Positions 20,901 to 28,033 of a DNA stretch of 32,960 nucleotides are shown in pieces (the first letter of the stretch is position 1; each line of letters begins with the position of its first letter). Source of the stretch: a virus; IMG/VR virus record IMGVR_UViG_3300028706_000779, positions 1-32,960 of that record. One strand, written 5' to 3'. Position numbers and translations under genes: made by a program. The notes below the pieces were generated by a model. That model was not told where the DNA came from, ran no database searches, and was given only the letters and a program-made list of their open reading frames with translations.

Positions 20901-23900
20901 CGTATAGGTATTACATCTAAAACTGTACCCGGCTTTTATTCTAAAAACATTAAGCTACAATCAGGTATTGATGGAATACCTATGAGTGAAATGCAGGCGG
21001 ATTTACTACCTCTAGGTATTTCTCCAGTAGACGAGCAAGGTGGTAGTAATCCAGATTTGTATGTAGATATTGATTGGATAATGGAACAAATTGAAGAAGA
21101 ATTCTTTAATAGAGTTTTTGATGGAGATAATGAATTTTTAAATCAACAATACAACCAAGAGTTTCAAGACTACCAACAAGAACTTGCACAACAGCAAGCA
21201 GAGTTAGAAGCAGAAGAAGATGCAGCAGCTAACACACAAGGCGACTTTATAGGTTTACCTGAAGCTACTAATGATAAAGATATCATCAAAAACATTGAAG
21301 CTAAAATACAGGAAGAAGACTTCACTGAAATACTGACCTGTAATGGTGCTAGTTGTACTATTAATTCCAAGATAATCACAGGCATACTAGATGACCTAGG
21401 CATCAGTAGTTTCGTAGTCTATGTTAGTTTCATGCAAGATACTACAGATGGTGGCACTAAGTGGGGAGACCATATATACACAATTGCTAATATAAATAAC
21501 AGACTATATGTGATTGATGCTCCTCAGAATGAGTTCATGGTGTATGACATTAAAAATGGCACAATTAAAATAAAGAAAGGTGTTGACAGGTCTAAGGTGA
21601 AACCAAGAGTTACAGCTTTAAGTGACCTTTCCACTAGGTACTCATATAATATATCCTCTGAGGGTTTCCTAAAGGTACCTGAAGATTTTAAAGAAGCTGC
21701 AAAAAACACACCGCTAAATCAAAAGAATGTTGTGGATTCATACCTTCTTGGTATAGAAGGTCTTAGTGCTTTCGAAGATGTGCAGGAACAAATAGAAAAA
21801 GATGGAATTACTGCTGAAGATATTATAGCAAACCCTGATAAGGTGGTAGACGCACTTAAAGAAAGTTACTCTGCGAATACCCATAGAGCCCCATTCGTTA
21901 TTAAAAGGGACCTCAAGAAAATAGAAGGCCTTAGAGTAAGGGGTAAGTTATCAAACACTACTTCAGTGGTTAATACAGAAGGCGACTTTATAGGTGACAG
22001 TACAGAGTACCAGTACGATTCAATGTTTAAGGGTATTGAAAAAGACCCGAGTACTTACAACATCATTAAGCAAAAACTTAAAGAGTTGTACCCAGAAATT
22101 AAATTAAAAGAGGTACAAACAGTTATTGATGGTTTTGGACGTGAAGTATTAGGTAAAGCTCTTGGTAGTATTATTGAAGTTAGTTCTAAAGGTAAGTTAG
22201 ATACTGTACCGCACGAGTATGCTCATGTATACATCAATGTTCTTGAAACAACTGATTTCATGGATAAGTTATTAAAACAGGTAGAAAAGGAAACTGGTTT
22301 AGATAGAACAGACGCTAAAGAATACTTAGCTCGTCATATGGGTGAGAATTTTACTAAACAAATTAAAAAGTCAAAATTAAGTATAAAACTTAGACATTTG
22401 ATTAATAGAGCAAAACATAAAATAATATCAGCAATGATTGCGCTAAGCTACACACTGGCTATAAAAGTTTATGGTGAAGAAGCTGGTAGTAATAAAGTTA
22501 AAGCAATTTTAGGCGCCTACTATAAACGTCAAAAGAAAAAAGTAGTACCTTTAAAGACTAATATTAAAAAAGCAAGTATCAGGTTCTACACTGGAGCTAA
22601 CAAAGATGCTATTAGATTTACACCTAAAACAGGCTATACCAAGGTTTCAATGGAGGAAACTCTAAAGAATGAGCCAATGGCTGTAACCATCTTAGGACGT
22701 GTTTTGGACACATTTAAGACAGCTACTTTAACTGGTAGTATTGCCCTTGCTGAGCAAGGTGATGTATTTAGACATGGTATTAGCAGTTTGCATGATATGG
22801 ATGTCAGAGTACATTCTTCAGAATTTAATAACATTGAAGAAAGTGTTTTAGATATTAGCCCAAATGCTGTACTAATTTATGACATACCTACCAAAACAGG
22901 CCGTACGATTAAATCATTCATTATTCCACCTGATGGTCGAAAAATTGTAGATATCAAACGTGATATTAGAAGAGTTGTTAGTTATAAAATTATTGATGTT
23001 GATACAGGCAAAGTTGTTGGTGTATACAAAGCTGCTGTTGATAGTAGAAAACAAATTATCTCTGAAAAAACCAGAGGCGAGTCAGCAATTATGCTTGATT
23101 TAATGGAAAGTGATAAAACAGCAGATTCTATTAATTTCTTTAGCACTGTAATGCAACGAAATATACCACTAGCTTTAGCTAAGTCAATTTTTAAAGCTAA
23201 ACAGGAAATTATTACAGGTGGTATGGCAAGGGATAAAGATATTATTGACTATACCTTGTTTGCACAAGACCCTATAACAGAAGTGACAGACCCAGAACTT
23301 TTTGTTGAGAAAGATAACACAGAAGAAACAAGCACCCAACAAGAAGACACAACAGATAGTAATATCTTAAAATCTATTGCACGTGAAGTTACAGGTAAAG
23401 TCAAACACATATATACAACACATAAATTACGTGAAAAACTGCAAAGTGTTTTTGATATGCTCGGGGAAGTCACTGATGACTTAATGTATATGTCAGAGGC
23501 GGATAAGGATACCCAAGTAGGGCACTTAGCACGTGTTATGACCGATATTATAGGTAAAGCAGGTCATGACCTAGATAGAGCATCTGTGACGATTAATGAA
23601 GTAACCTTTAAGACGGACGGTAATATTGACACTAACACTAATGCTGTAAATGTTAATGTTAATACTACATCACCATTAACGTATGCTGGACAGAGTGCGC
23701 AAGAAGTTTATGTACATGAGTTAATCCACGCAGTAACTAGAAGTGCTTTATTAGGTAATTCAAATTTTCAACATGAAATTAGAAAATTACGCAGAGAGGT
23801 TAAAGACACTTTTGAATTAAAAGCGAGACCTTATGAAGTATTTTTAAATACTGATGAAAATGGTAATGTTATATATTTGACTGATAAAGCATCAGAAATT

Positions 23901-26900
23901 GCAGACGCTAAAGAGCAATATAACTATGTGTTTAAAGATGGTAAAAATAGTGCTGAACCACATGCTGTATTAGATGAGTTTTTAGCTTATGCGCTAACTA
24001 ATAAGTTTTTAGTTAAAGAGCTTAGCAAGATGCCATCTAAACAGTCACCACTATGGAGCACTAATCCTAAAGATACTCCAGTTGAAAAAATAGTTAAATT
24101 GTTAGCCAATTTAGTTAATAGATTGACTACAATCCTAAACAGAAAAGATAGACCTAAAAATATTGAAGAACAAATATTTGCATTAACTTATGATGTTGTA
24201 GCGATAAGTGAGAAGCGTAAATCGTATCTACAAGTTGCATTAACTAAGTTAAAAATAGGTGAACACTTCTACCGTAGTAACAAAATTGTTAGTGACTTCT
24301 TTAAAACGATTGTTAAAGAAGGTGTTGAAGTAGGTGGTAAAAGATACATTGCAATGGTTGATAAGATTACTAAAGATGGTAAAGTAAACTCATTTATTGC
24401 TAATTTGCTTTACGATACTAAGCTTGCTGCAATGTATGTTGCGTATGGTAGCTTTATAGAGAAACACCCAAGACTACAATTTCATTTGGGAGATAAATAC
24501 CGTAAGTTTTCCCCAAGCATTGTTAAAAACATGTTCTCATTAAAAAGTGATTTCTTCGGGAATAAAGATAATGTATTTACACGTTTAACGTTTGAATCAA
24601 ATGCTAAGATTGACCAGACTAGAAAGGCGTATAAAAATAGTATTATTTCAAATTTACTTGATAGCTTTAAAACTGAAGGTTTACTAACAAAAGAAAATAA
24701 AGAAGCTATTACACGAGGATTGTTTAAAACTAGCTTTTCAGACTTAATAGCACTAAAAGCTTTTTCTTTACAAGACGCATTAGCTTTCTTCAGTGATGAT
24801 AAAGCTTTATCTACTGAAATTGCCAAGTACGCTGGTTTATTGGGTATGCCTAGTAATCAGCATTACACTACTCAAACACACGCATTAGTTGACTTTATGT
24901 TAACGGGTAATAATGATAATATTAATCAGTTTAAAAATCCTGAATTAATCTACATTAAAGACCCTAGTAGAAACTCGAATGATAAAGTTGACCAGATTGT
25001 TGTAGATAATCTAAAGATTTATGTCACGTTACTTGCAATACAAGGCACAACGGATACTACTAAAAAAGCTGTTGCAGATATTGCAAAACAAGAGTTTGCA
25101 GCGGATACTTTAGATAATGGTATTATCAATGTAGTTAATATGCATACAGCATTCAAACATCGTTCTTTAGTTGAAGGTTTTGATAATACAGCTGCTCAAA
25201 TGACACAAGGTTATATTGCTACTGTGGTTGATTCTGGTATATCATTTGAATTTGCACCAACAGATAAAGAAACTATTAGTAGACTACGCACTGATGGATT
25301 TACACTTATTTCTAAACTTAAGCCTATAGCAGGATTACAGACTACTGCTTATGGTATCTACATTAGAAAAAATGACCCAGATTTACCAAGAGTTAAAGGC
25401 TCTTTATCAGTAACAGCAAATCATTCAAGTGGTATGTCGTTAATGGAAATTATTCGTAGGGACGTTAAGCCAGTATTTGTTCAAGAAGTTTTTCAAAACT
25501 TTATGGCTGAACAAAAAAAATACATGAATAGTTCTAATCATGAAAATACAATGATGCCTATCATTGATGCTTGGGGTAATATCACGGATTACTCTATACA
25601 CATGAAGCATAACATGGTTGAGAAACACTTAAATCAAAATCTTCAATTTGATGAGGTGTTGGCAACAATGTTCTCAAATTTAGAAGACAAGTTAGCTTCT
25701 AAAGATATGAATATTAAAGTTATCACAGAACTTCATAAATATTCAAAGAAACATTACAAAGATAACCCTAAACGCTTTATCAATATATTAGGTAATAAAA
25801 ATAGAGATGAGTACTTTAATGTATTACCTGCACATACCCGTTATGAAATAACTAGACGTGCAACATATGATAAAAAGACTAAGAGTAAACAGTTCTTTGT
25901 AGATATGTCACTTTTAGATGAAGTTTTTGGTTACCAATTACCATCAGTATCTACATTGAGTGTATTTAAGAAGCACCCAGTAGCTGAACGTAGAGCTAAG
26001 GTGTTTGAAAAAGTTGTTAGAGAAGTTGTTGCATTTGTTAAAGAAACTATTATTATTAGAATACCTATTGTTCCAGCTGTGAATATTATAAGTAACTATG
26101 TATCATCTTTCTTACATGGTGTACCTATCGGATATATAAATAAAACTTGGTCAGAAGGTGTACGTGAATTACACATGTATCAAAATGATGCAGAGTCATT
26201 GCGTTTAATTGACCTAAAGATTTTAGGAAATCCTACACATAATCAAGTAGCTCAATTAGAACGTAAGCGTGCTAAATTAATATTCAGAATGAATAATAAT
26301 AAAGTAGCTAAGTTTATGGATATGGGGTTATTTAACTCAATTACAGAAGATATCAATCAAAATGAGTTCACGTATAGACGTAAACTGCAAGGTAAGATTA
26401 GTAACTCTAAAGTATTAAGTAAATTTAAGGGTGCCCCATCAGAGGTTGTAAATCAACTATACATGGGCGAAAAAACATCAACATTTAAGTTTTTAATGCA
26501 CCTTACTCAGATTAGTGATTTTGTAGCGAGATATACTTTATATAAGTATGACACTGAAGTGCTTAAACTTGACGAAGAAACTGCTTATAAGAGCATGGTT
26601 GATATGTTCGTTAGCTATGACCGTCCATTAAACAAATACATACAATATGGTAATGACCATGGTTTCTTATTTTTTATTAAATACTGGATTCGTATACAAC
26701 GACCAGCACTTAAGTTAGTTAAAGATAAGCCAGTAAATGTAGCATTGTTACTTTTAGGAAATCAAATGATAGGAATTGAAAGTATATTCAACTCTAGTGT
26801 GTTAACGGGTAACTTATTCCCTATGGTAGGTGATGTAGAAATGTTTGCTAATGAATTAGTGATACCATCTGGATTAGAGATAATGTCAGGTGCTAGCCTT

Positions 26901-26903
26901 TAG
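11934..26903 (+). CDS. Giant virion RNA polymerase, polyvalent (N4 gp50-like, 4989 aa)
   Basis: N4-type vRNAP, packaged in the head and ejected to transcribe early genes. Start: ATG 11934 has AAGGA nine bases upstream; a TTG at 11928 is too close. Polymerase motifs: TxxGR-equivalent Arg2150 (QHRLRIVSN); motif A Asp2289 (EIDGITNG); motif B Arg2417, Lys2421, Tyr2429 (RDLAKAPVMTSVYG), spaced as T7 R627/K631/Y639; motif C Asp2717 (IFDAYFGT, Phe replacing the usual His). Motif spacing follows N4, not T7. Other parts: SNase-like segment (90-220), phage-type domain (270-330), Gly-rich membrane-active stretch (400-690), coiled coils (950-1650), SAP-like module (2910-2946), papain/transglutaminase-like domain (C3141, H3180, D3195), zincin HEYAH (3427-3431), nucleotidyltransferase-like domain (3580-3780), zincin HELIH (3928-3932, E4015), conserved C-terminus. 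It is about 1,500 aa longer than N4 vRNAP. The polymerase is certain; accessory calls are motif-based. Confidence 0.93.
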   Translation: MSYLGNESFDDIVARKQAQLSSAANAKRTLFEDAVYSKQVAITPDRDYQGLQNKLNANDSTELSFKHNSLFNKNADADSIMGQNAKGEDVGIRALGLDTWEHSSYKGDKNKIRASQRKHYARLFNVPENEVTVDQIHAMGRRADNRFRNLLTEGQGEYDQSSGTFSNMPGKQFEGFEDQLWAPESFRDNAQYSGEVTYDPLSRKYKTDKRTKVDSFINPNTGVDLYKAMNTPEFNTRWFANTVEQNAIRSAYEAEHGTAYNTFKAPTASRDHEVMGYTQHGRAAFGLNGEVVSEKAITLQMDGKWVNVPTIWKGEKYSDDEVAQMLINNEVSPTSEHSTKQEAIDAAKKRSDEITVTPLPQVFKEKKSKIINRFTAEELEVMFAKDSYWEVVTKSLSAGVDSIQAAGYGLAALAADVTKDAKWMRAIVPPFAIWTLIHEYTSDVDFADAMLEEYQTKIQEAHENGAQLPAWDAENMDWTNPDMVFRQILAGVGEFIPSIVGGGIAGKIVSTGVKRFLKHKMKKWGADKAVKRKALLAGEITGATVGSNAFYMGIGGGSVYGDLGSAGYRGRDAQVAAIGGGIVIGALDSIVPRSIAKQLGLSKSAVQRFKGELKKKGFVNSAGKVLTETAKGGLGEGVTETLQQVVENSVINMVKHGELPPFTSDEAFSEYVGVFIKTVLGGGAIKGTITTGTEAVSLYKGDKGAIREAAEQIAAEAEDARNEESGEHSVEAEAELKLLVKEFSALNLDIDGLPENFDSMNNLNKVIHISNALQKADNQEIINNSGRSTQEIESIQESLNNVVNALQNSSDTNSVAAVEAAFDAAIKNDPARKDYYLQQKEQQLATIKELSKLKKNKDKKKAISPALQKLIDDAITVSVVVEKENSENTAKDSTDKDATDKDATSEDDKVEQYSHEQRLINLNEAFDAAVEANPKEEAHINKLRALEVANLEGQTILNQEIARIGSTGLKGDTTGKGNSEFVGRLNKAVSSFKTGGVDSQLQTEQYGAALHVKGEKDKLNRKVEKTTDSNPSNREANEAAVVGEKEKILKKEKEASKSAEETQEKADEKSTEVVSGHVEKIIKQINALTKKIEDSGINPKHKKRLENKRNNLGLLIDTVASQKRTEKSVNEVTNIAIQDTLDSFDYQHVIVDIENLSITKSSDRDAIVKSALDAIEVLRDKDVEYAEKIRIIAGVLAARERLVQNLISIKKQLKRVTEESQVKDLETELNRTNDSIKKMEPFVKEISGMKFEQVNNTKNKFSDLLYSLKTESFKNIDRDALDDSDKPLYDLVAKMVAKQARRDKAVGNKDIGQVNREILYGDEGYQGYEGYKQDAKDGTISIKNLTNFVKGLQAKLVAFNKAVAKSKKLNQDVWVNKETLEIITERPLPEGQKTATLTKDGYKDFDRENFWFINAKNSNKLINLLKLEVELGVATLKALTKYKDSTKNKVVITEEIEEHNKLIAQINKLVNPPEDTGDLNNLGKGETVKEALQPFVDAVNKATKKLNYESKQVVKYIKKLKANDKEVFETVYLKELKAKIALIEANINLWEAKEVVGKVTSTQASKAIIKLNSDIVSITAEIDKAVKDAKARKDDKRTLTAKQHFLNAQERLKGSFIKIVSKAKDSIFVNDIFGVKDDTRLSLAVYAQDEDNGDLTAESIKSGLIDLGITDKKYIRYIVKTFEQFKATYTDNIVADVDGIQSEKYNKVGVFNYSEPLGMLYVKDGKSVKLPDTVLFAMMMGSLEWLSISQGESAFMDSQAIAQYLKGDRKAHVTPEEISIFGNMGITYGNGSRSLGPIVYNYLNMRSLGANSKLKFSELMKDPTSIMKDSSIEERLIVALGEMSLEILEQMPATVTKARTTNFISITRTEFPSEHFGVNPLVSWRETVKGISPRDIVKIPAVLRKAEKAVDTAFLKLSKEKQTWETYISLWEKYFNPTKGSKEFIAARKKELAVLRADAEKRNSKGLSNIFINETEDNLSLARVASSLINGYTLRNTIKLLPEDHKAFENIIKFIKEGKDNVKTTMGTQTILDDILDEPSTEIQERATGSPHLLPKFVRNLIEKLQNVEWRGKKGELGLFKLLNIKNRRLLAKMNDDVNPHIEHVDGIEASNAIKEKELAAVDEYIALEGSEDGEHKPFYFRFKAQVQHRLRIVSNTINGQASKIHRALFLPIKAISTISLDTAKKQSISRIVFKIAVAQAFGYSVDKKPLTEILDAFDKYVEISKDLVEAVSRGDITEKEFNAKLTAFIKDNKDNDVAPSMHILEAIIALTEYDPDGVFDTRIGLEIDGITNGYAISLLQFLSLSEKELKSFKEIYGENTPEFKAAIVDELVSSLKRVGINVDKSETYDMFLQAGDLDVYQVLSMRIVESFNDPEYIEKINKNNKIKLKQEQLDALEGVQGTLFDKATQKLEKLARDLAKAPVMTSVYGASIFKIINNIAADITDNVYTDFADFQRRYNATKEGSAEQSTILNEVADYSNNLAALLNFKQVGVVKKAVKGKRAKKQKAISIIKALKAGELEQHVLPRKTIETLEFTVVRIYTPAMTSTMDKLIGGLRESSSVVVKANEYQFMLFRRKLEQAKEYYLKTNNLPPESKVPQDVIEVLVKRLAMEYLPSYYGPKSSSTPIPLIKRGKEDDNAVTIKFKSKRVTKKKKLGKRTTRQDSKTPKIGSRATPGSSNTFERMGVGAALGQIINIDSAVLGEVLEVFPNALPIFDAYFGTVNDMVSVSKTYGSSFGRIGNTHSILAGTLKRLHKYVQDDSKTVTIDDAIDIDAPYLKLTQEDIDKTNEEYAESSFEANELRKQLEKATGNSNEEARITIQLSELGISQIIGELNTRIDTVKAHKNLLKNAGYSLEDANVEQMPISSLKNKTQKPKTKTSSNDTNKNSDIPNIQGELPGFETAEGKPTKLSKTLKKSELQKLAKARDIDTSNMTVADLRTAIKRFDAGKKVFPKLVEPKAPSLESIQPVLRMFMGRIHPESAIASDFRRIGITSKTVPGFYSKNIKLQSGIDGIPMSEMQADLLPLGISPVDEQGGSNPDLYVDIDWIMEQIEEEFFNRVFDGDNEFLNQQYNQEFQDYQQELAQQQAELEAEEDAAANTQGDFIGLPEATNDKDIIKNIEAKIQEEDFTEILTCNGASCTINSKIITGILDDLGISSFVVYVSFMQDTTDGGTKWGDHIYTIANINNRLYVIDAPQNEFMVYDIKNGTIKIKKGVDRSKVKPRVTALSDLSTRYSYNISSEGFLKVPEDFKEAAKNTPLNQKNVVDSYLLGIEGLSAFEDVQEQIEKDGITAEDIIANPDKVVDALKESYSANTHRAPFVIKRDLKKIEGLRVRGKLSNTTSVVNTEGDFIGDSTEYQYDSMFKGIEKDPSTYNIIKQKLKELYPEIKLKEVQTVIDGFGREVLGKALGSIIEVSSKGKLDTVPHEYAHVYINVLETTDFMDKLLKQVEKETGLDRTDAKEYLARHMGENFTKQIKKSKLSIKLRHLINRAKHKIISAMIALSYTLAIKVYGEEAGSNKVKAILGAYYKRQKKKVVPLKTNIKKASIRFYTGANKDAIRFTPKTGYTKVSMEETLKNEPMAVTILGRVLDTFKTATLTGSIALAEQGDVFRHGISSLHDMDVRVHSSEFNNIEESVLDISPNAVLIYDIPTKTGRTIKSFIIPPDGRKIVDIKRDIRRVVSYKIIDVDTGKVVGVYKAAVDSRKQIISEKTRGESAIMLDLMESDKTADSINFFSTVMQRNIPLALAKSIFKAKQEIITGGMARDKDIIDYTLFAQDPITEVTDPELFVEKDNTEETSTQQEDTTDSNILKSIAREVTGKVKHIYTTHKLREKLQSVFDMLGEVTDDLMYMSEADKDTQVGHLARVMTDIIGKAGHDLDRASVTINEVTFKTDGNIDTNTNAVNVNVNTTSPLTYAGQSAQEVYVHELIHAVTRSALLGNSNFQHEIRKLRREVKDTFELKARPYEVFLNTDENGNVIYLTDKASEIADAKEQYNYVFKDGKNSAEPHAVLDEFLAYALTNKFLVKELSKMPSKQSPLWSTNPKDTPVEKIVKLLANLVNRLTTILNRKDRPKNIEEQIFALTYDVVAISEKRKSYLQVALTKLKIGEHFYRSNKIVSDFFKTIVKEGVEVGGKRYIAMVDKITKDGKVNSFIANLLYDTKLAAMYVAYGSFIEKHPRLQFHLGDKYRKFSPSIVKNMFSLKSDFFGNKDNVFTRLTFESNAKIDQTRKAYKNSIISNLLDSFKTEGLLTKENKEAITRGLFKTSFSDLIALKAFSLQDALAFFSDDKALSTEIAKYAGLLGMPSNQHYTTQTHALVDFMLTGNNDNINQFKNPELIYIKDPSRNSNDKVDQIVVDNLKIYVTLLAIQGTTDTTKKAVADIAKQEFAADTLDNGIINVVNMHTAFKHRSLVEGFDNTAAQMTQGYIATVVDSGISFEFAPTDKETISRLRTDGFTLISKLKPIAGLQTTAYGIYIRKNDPDLPRVKGSLSVTANHSSGMSLMEIIRRDVKPVFVQEVFQNFMAEQKKYMNSSNHENTMMPIIDAWGNITDYSIHMKHNMVEKHLNQNLQFDEVLATMFSNLEDKLASKDMNIKVITELHKYSKKHYKDNPKRFINILGNKNRDEYFNVLPAHTRYEITRRATYDKKTKSKQFFVDMSLLDEVFGYQLPSVSTLSVFKKHPVAERRAKVFEKVVREVVAFVKETIIIRIPIVPAVNIISNYVSSFLHGVPIGYINKTWSEGVRELHMYQNDAESLRLIDLKILGNPTHNQVAQLERKRAKLIFRMNNNKVAKFMDMGLFNSITEDINQNEFTYRRKLQGKISNSKVLSKFKGAPSEVVNQLYMGEKTSTFKFLMHLTQISDFVARYTLYKYDTEVLKLDEETAYKSMVDMFVSYDRPLNKYIQYGNDHGFLFFIKYWIRIQRPALKLVKDKPVNVALLLLGNQMIGIESIFNSSVLTGNLFPMVGDVEMFANELVIPSGLEIMSGASL
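21231..21254 (+). repeat. Direct repeat copy 1 (NTQGDFIG)
   Basis: This 24-base segment inside the vRNAP gene recurs 741 bases downstream at 21972-21995 with two mismatches, including a 17-base identical run. Both copies are in frame and encode NT(Q/E)GDFIG (residues 3100-3107 and 3347-3354). They bracket the Cys-His-Asp domain exactly. Confidence 0.9.
21972..21995 (+). repeat. Direct repeat copy 2 (NTEGDFIG)
   Basis: Second copy of the repeat at 21231-21254, placed between the Cys-His-Asp domain and the first HExxH domain of the vRNAP. The 247-codon unit between copy starts could be removed or gained in frame by recombination. The peptide could also be a processing site. Confidence 0.9.
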
Positions 26904-27061
26904 TCTACGTCTTCATTAAGTATTCGGAGTACAACATATACTCCGAGCATAATACTGATACCAAGTACAAAAGGTACTGCTACTACGGATAATATCATTA
27001 CAGCAATAATAATTGCTGAGATACCCATAGTAGATAGTATTACTTTAAGTTGTTTAAACAT
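26900..27061 (-). CDS. Small two-segment membrane protein (53 aa)
   Basis: A 53-aa reading frame starting ATG (27061-27059). The N-terminus is basic (MFKQLK), then almost entirely hydrophobic: SAIIIAVMILSVVAVPFVLG and SIMLGVYVVLRIL, followed by the acidic tail NEDVD. This reads as one long or two short membrane helices. The start lies eight bases inside the upstream 80-aa gene, with no clear ribosome site of its own, so translational coupling is likely. The stop overlaps the last four bases of the vRNAP gene on the other strand. Without it, the 150 bases between convergent units would be empty. Function unknown; a holin-like or membrane-modifying role is only a guess. Confidence 0.65.
   Translation of the reverse strand: MFKQLKVILSTMGISAIIIAVMILSVVAVPFVLGISIMLGVYVVLRILNEDVD
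26924..26946. other. Hairpin at the convergent gene junction
   Basis: TCGGAGTA (26924-26931) pairs perfectly with TACTCCGA (26939-26946) around a seven-base loop. It sits 20 bases after the vRNAP stop and inside the 53-aa minus-strand gene. Neither flank has a T-run, so it is not a canonical Rho-independent terminator, but it could stabilise transcript ends of the late operon. Confidence 0.45.
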
Positions 27062-27296
27062 CAGCTGTATCGTTAAATAGGCCTGTTTTAGGTAATTTTT
27101 TATCTGTTACTACCTCTGACTCAACTACTTCATCTTTAGTCTCTAGAATCGTAACCTCGGCTGTTGCACCGGCATTAGCTCCTCTAGATACTGAGAATGA
27201 AATATTTAAATCAGTATAGCTATCTACAATATTACGTTCTTGTAGAAAGCCTCTGATAGCAGCATGAATGTCATTATTATTTAGTTTAATGTCCAT
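27054..27296 (-). CDS. Hypothetical protein downstream of SSB (80 aa)
   Basis: An 80-aa protein. The first 55 residues look like a compact alpha/beta domain (MDIKLNNNDIHAAIRGFLQE, then INISFSVSRGANAGATAEVTIL-like strands: LNISFSVSRG and ATAEVTILET); the last 25 are acidic and probably flexible. Ribosome site AAGGAG five bases before ATG. It starts nine bases after the SSB stop and its 3' end overlaps the 53-aa membrane protein gene. N4 also has small genes between SSB and vRNAP. I do not recognise the family; a role linked to SSB is plausible from position only. Confidence 0.75.
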   Translation of the reverse strand: MDIKLNNNDIHAAIRGFLQERNIVDSYTDLNISFSVSRGANAGATAEVTILETKDEVVESEVVTDKKLPKTGLFNDTADV

Positions 27297-27305
27297 GCTA
27301 GCTCC

Positions 27306-28010
27306 TTAGTTAAACAACTTCTTACCAGCCGGCTTAGCAGCAGTAGCGGTAGAACCACCTGCAACTTCTTTAGCACGGTTAATAACTTTACCAGTATTGC
27401 GCTCAGCCCATTTAACTGACATGACAGCTTCTTCAATACCTTTAGTTTTTTCAGCAACTGTTAGACCTGAGTCTGCGAAGTAGAAATCTTTAATCTCATT
27501 TTCTTCTTTAGTTTCTGCAGTATCAACCCAAGTACCCGTACCATCATCAGCACGTTTGTTAACTACTTGCTTAAAGATAGCAGCTTTAACTTTTTTACCA
27601 AGTAGTTGTACAGCTACATCTTTAGCAGTAGGTACTTCTTTCTTCTTAGTGAAGTCATACACATTAACCATCTTTTCTTCAGTAGCGTCATCTACTGCAC
27701 CAATGTCAGTTTCAGTTGCTGTAACAGCTAAGTTATTACTTACACTGTATCCTGGAAGATAATGCTTCTCACCTTTAGCGTTCATGTAAGTTACTTCACC
27801 TTTACGGTTAGTTACATAAAATGTCTGTTTAAGTTTTTTACCTGCATCATTTAATAGTGTTAAATTTAATGAACGTGCTCCACCTTTAGATTTGTCAAAG
27901 TAGGCCATGTCTACTACACAGTCATAAATACCTGTATCCCATAGAAATGAACCACCACCTGTTGATAACTCTTCGACTTTAACGTCTTCTTGCATACTTA
28001 AATTACTCAT
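27306..28010 (-). CDS. ssb: Single-stranded DNA-binding protein (N4 gp45-like)
   Basis: A 234-aa protein with the layout of the N4-type SSB family: a Gly-rich N-terminal strand (TGGGSFLWDTGIYDCVVDMA), the Lys/Gly turn SKGGARSLNLTLL, the GEKHYLPGYS segment (about residues 80-87), a KKKEVPTAKDV helix, the LLGKKVKAAIFKQVVNK strand (about 137-153) and the ENEIKDFYF segment. These are family hallmarks; it is not an E. coli-type OB SSB by motif. The C-terminus is basic/Ala-rich and ends in LFN. N4 gp45 acts in replication and recombination and also activates late sigma70 promoters. The ribosome site is AAGGAT. The leader can form an H-type pseudoknot (28034-28075), pointing to translational control. 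Confidence 0.85.
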   Translation of the reverse strand: MSNLSMQEDVKVEELSTGGGSFLWDTGIYDCVVDMAYFDKSKGGARSLNLTLLNDAGKKLKQTFYVTNRKGEVTYMNAKGEKHYLPGYSVSNNLAVTATETDIGAVDDATEEKMVNVYDFTKKKEVPTAKDVAVQLLGKKVKAAIFKQVVNKRADDGTGTWVDTAETKEENEIKDFYFADSGLTVAEKTKGIEEAVMSVKWAERNTGKVINRAKEVAGGSTATAAKPAGKKLFN

Positions 28011-28033
28011 AATTTAATATCCTTTTTTGTATT

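Noticed and set aside
26924-26946. Bidirectional Rho-independent terminator
   Set aside because: The stem is good but neither side has a T-run, so it is listed only as a hairpin.
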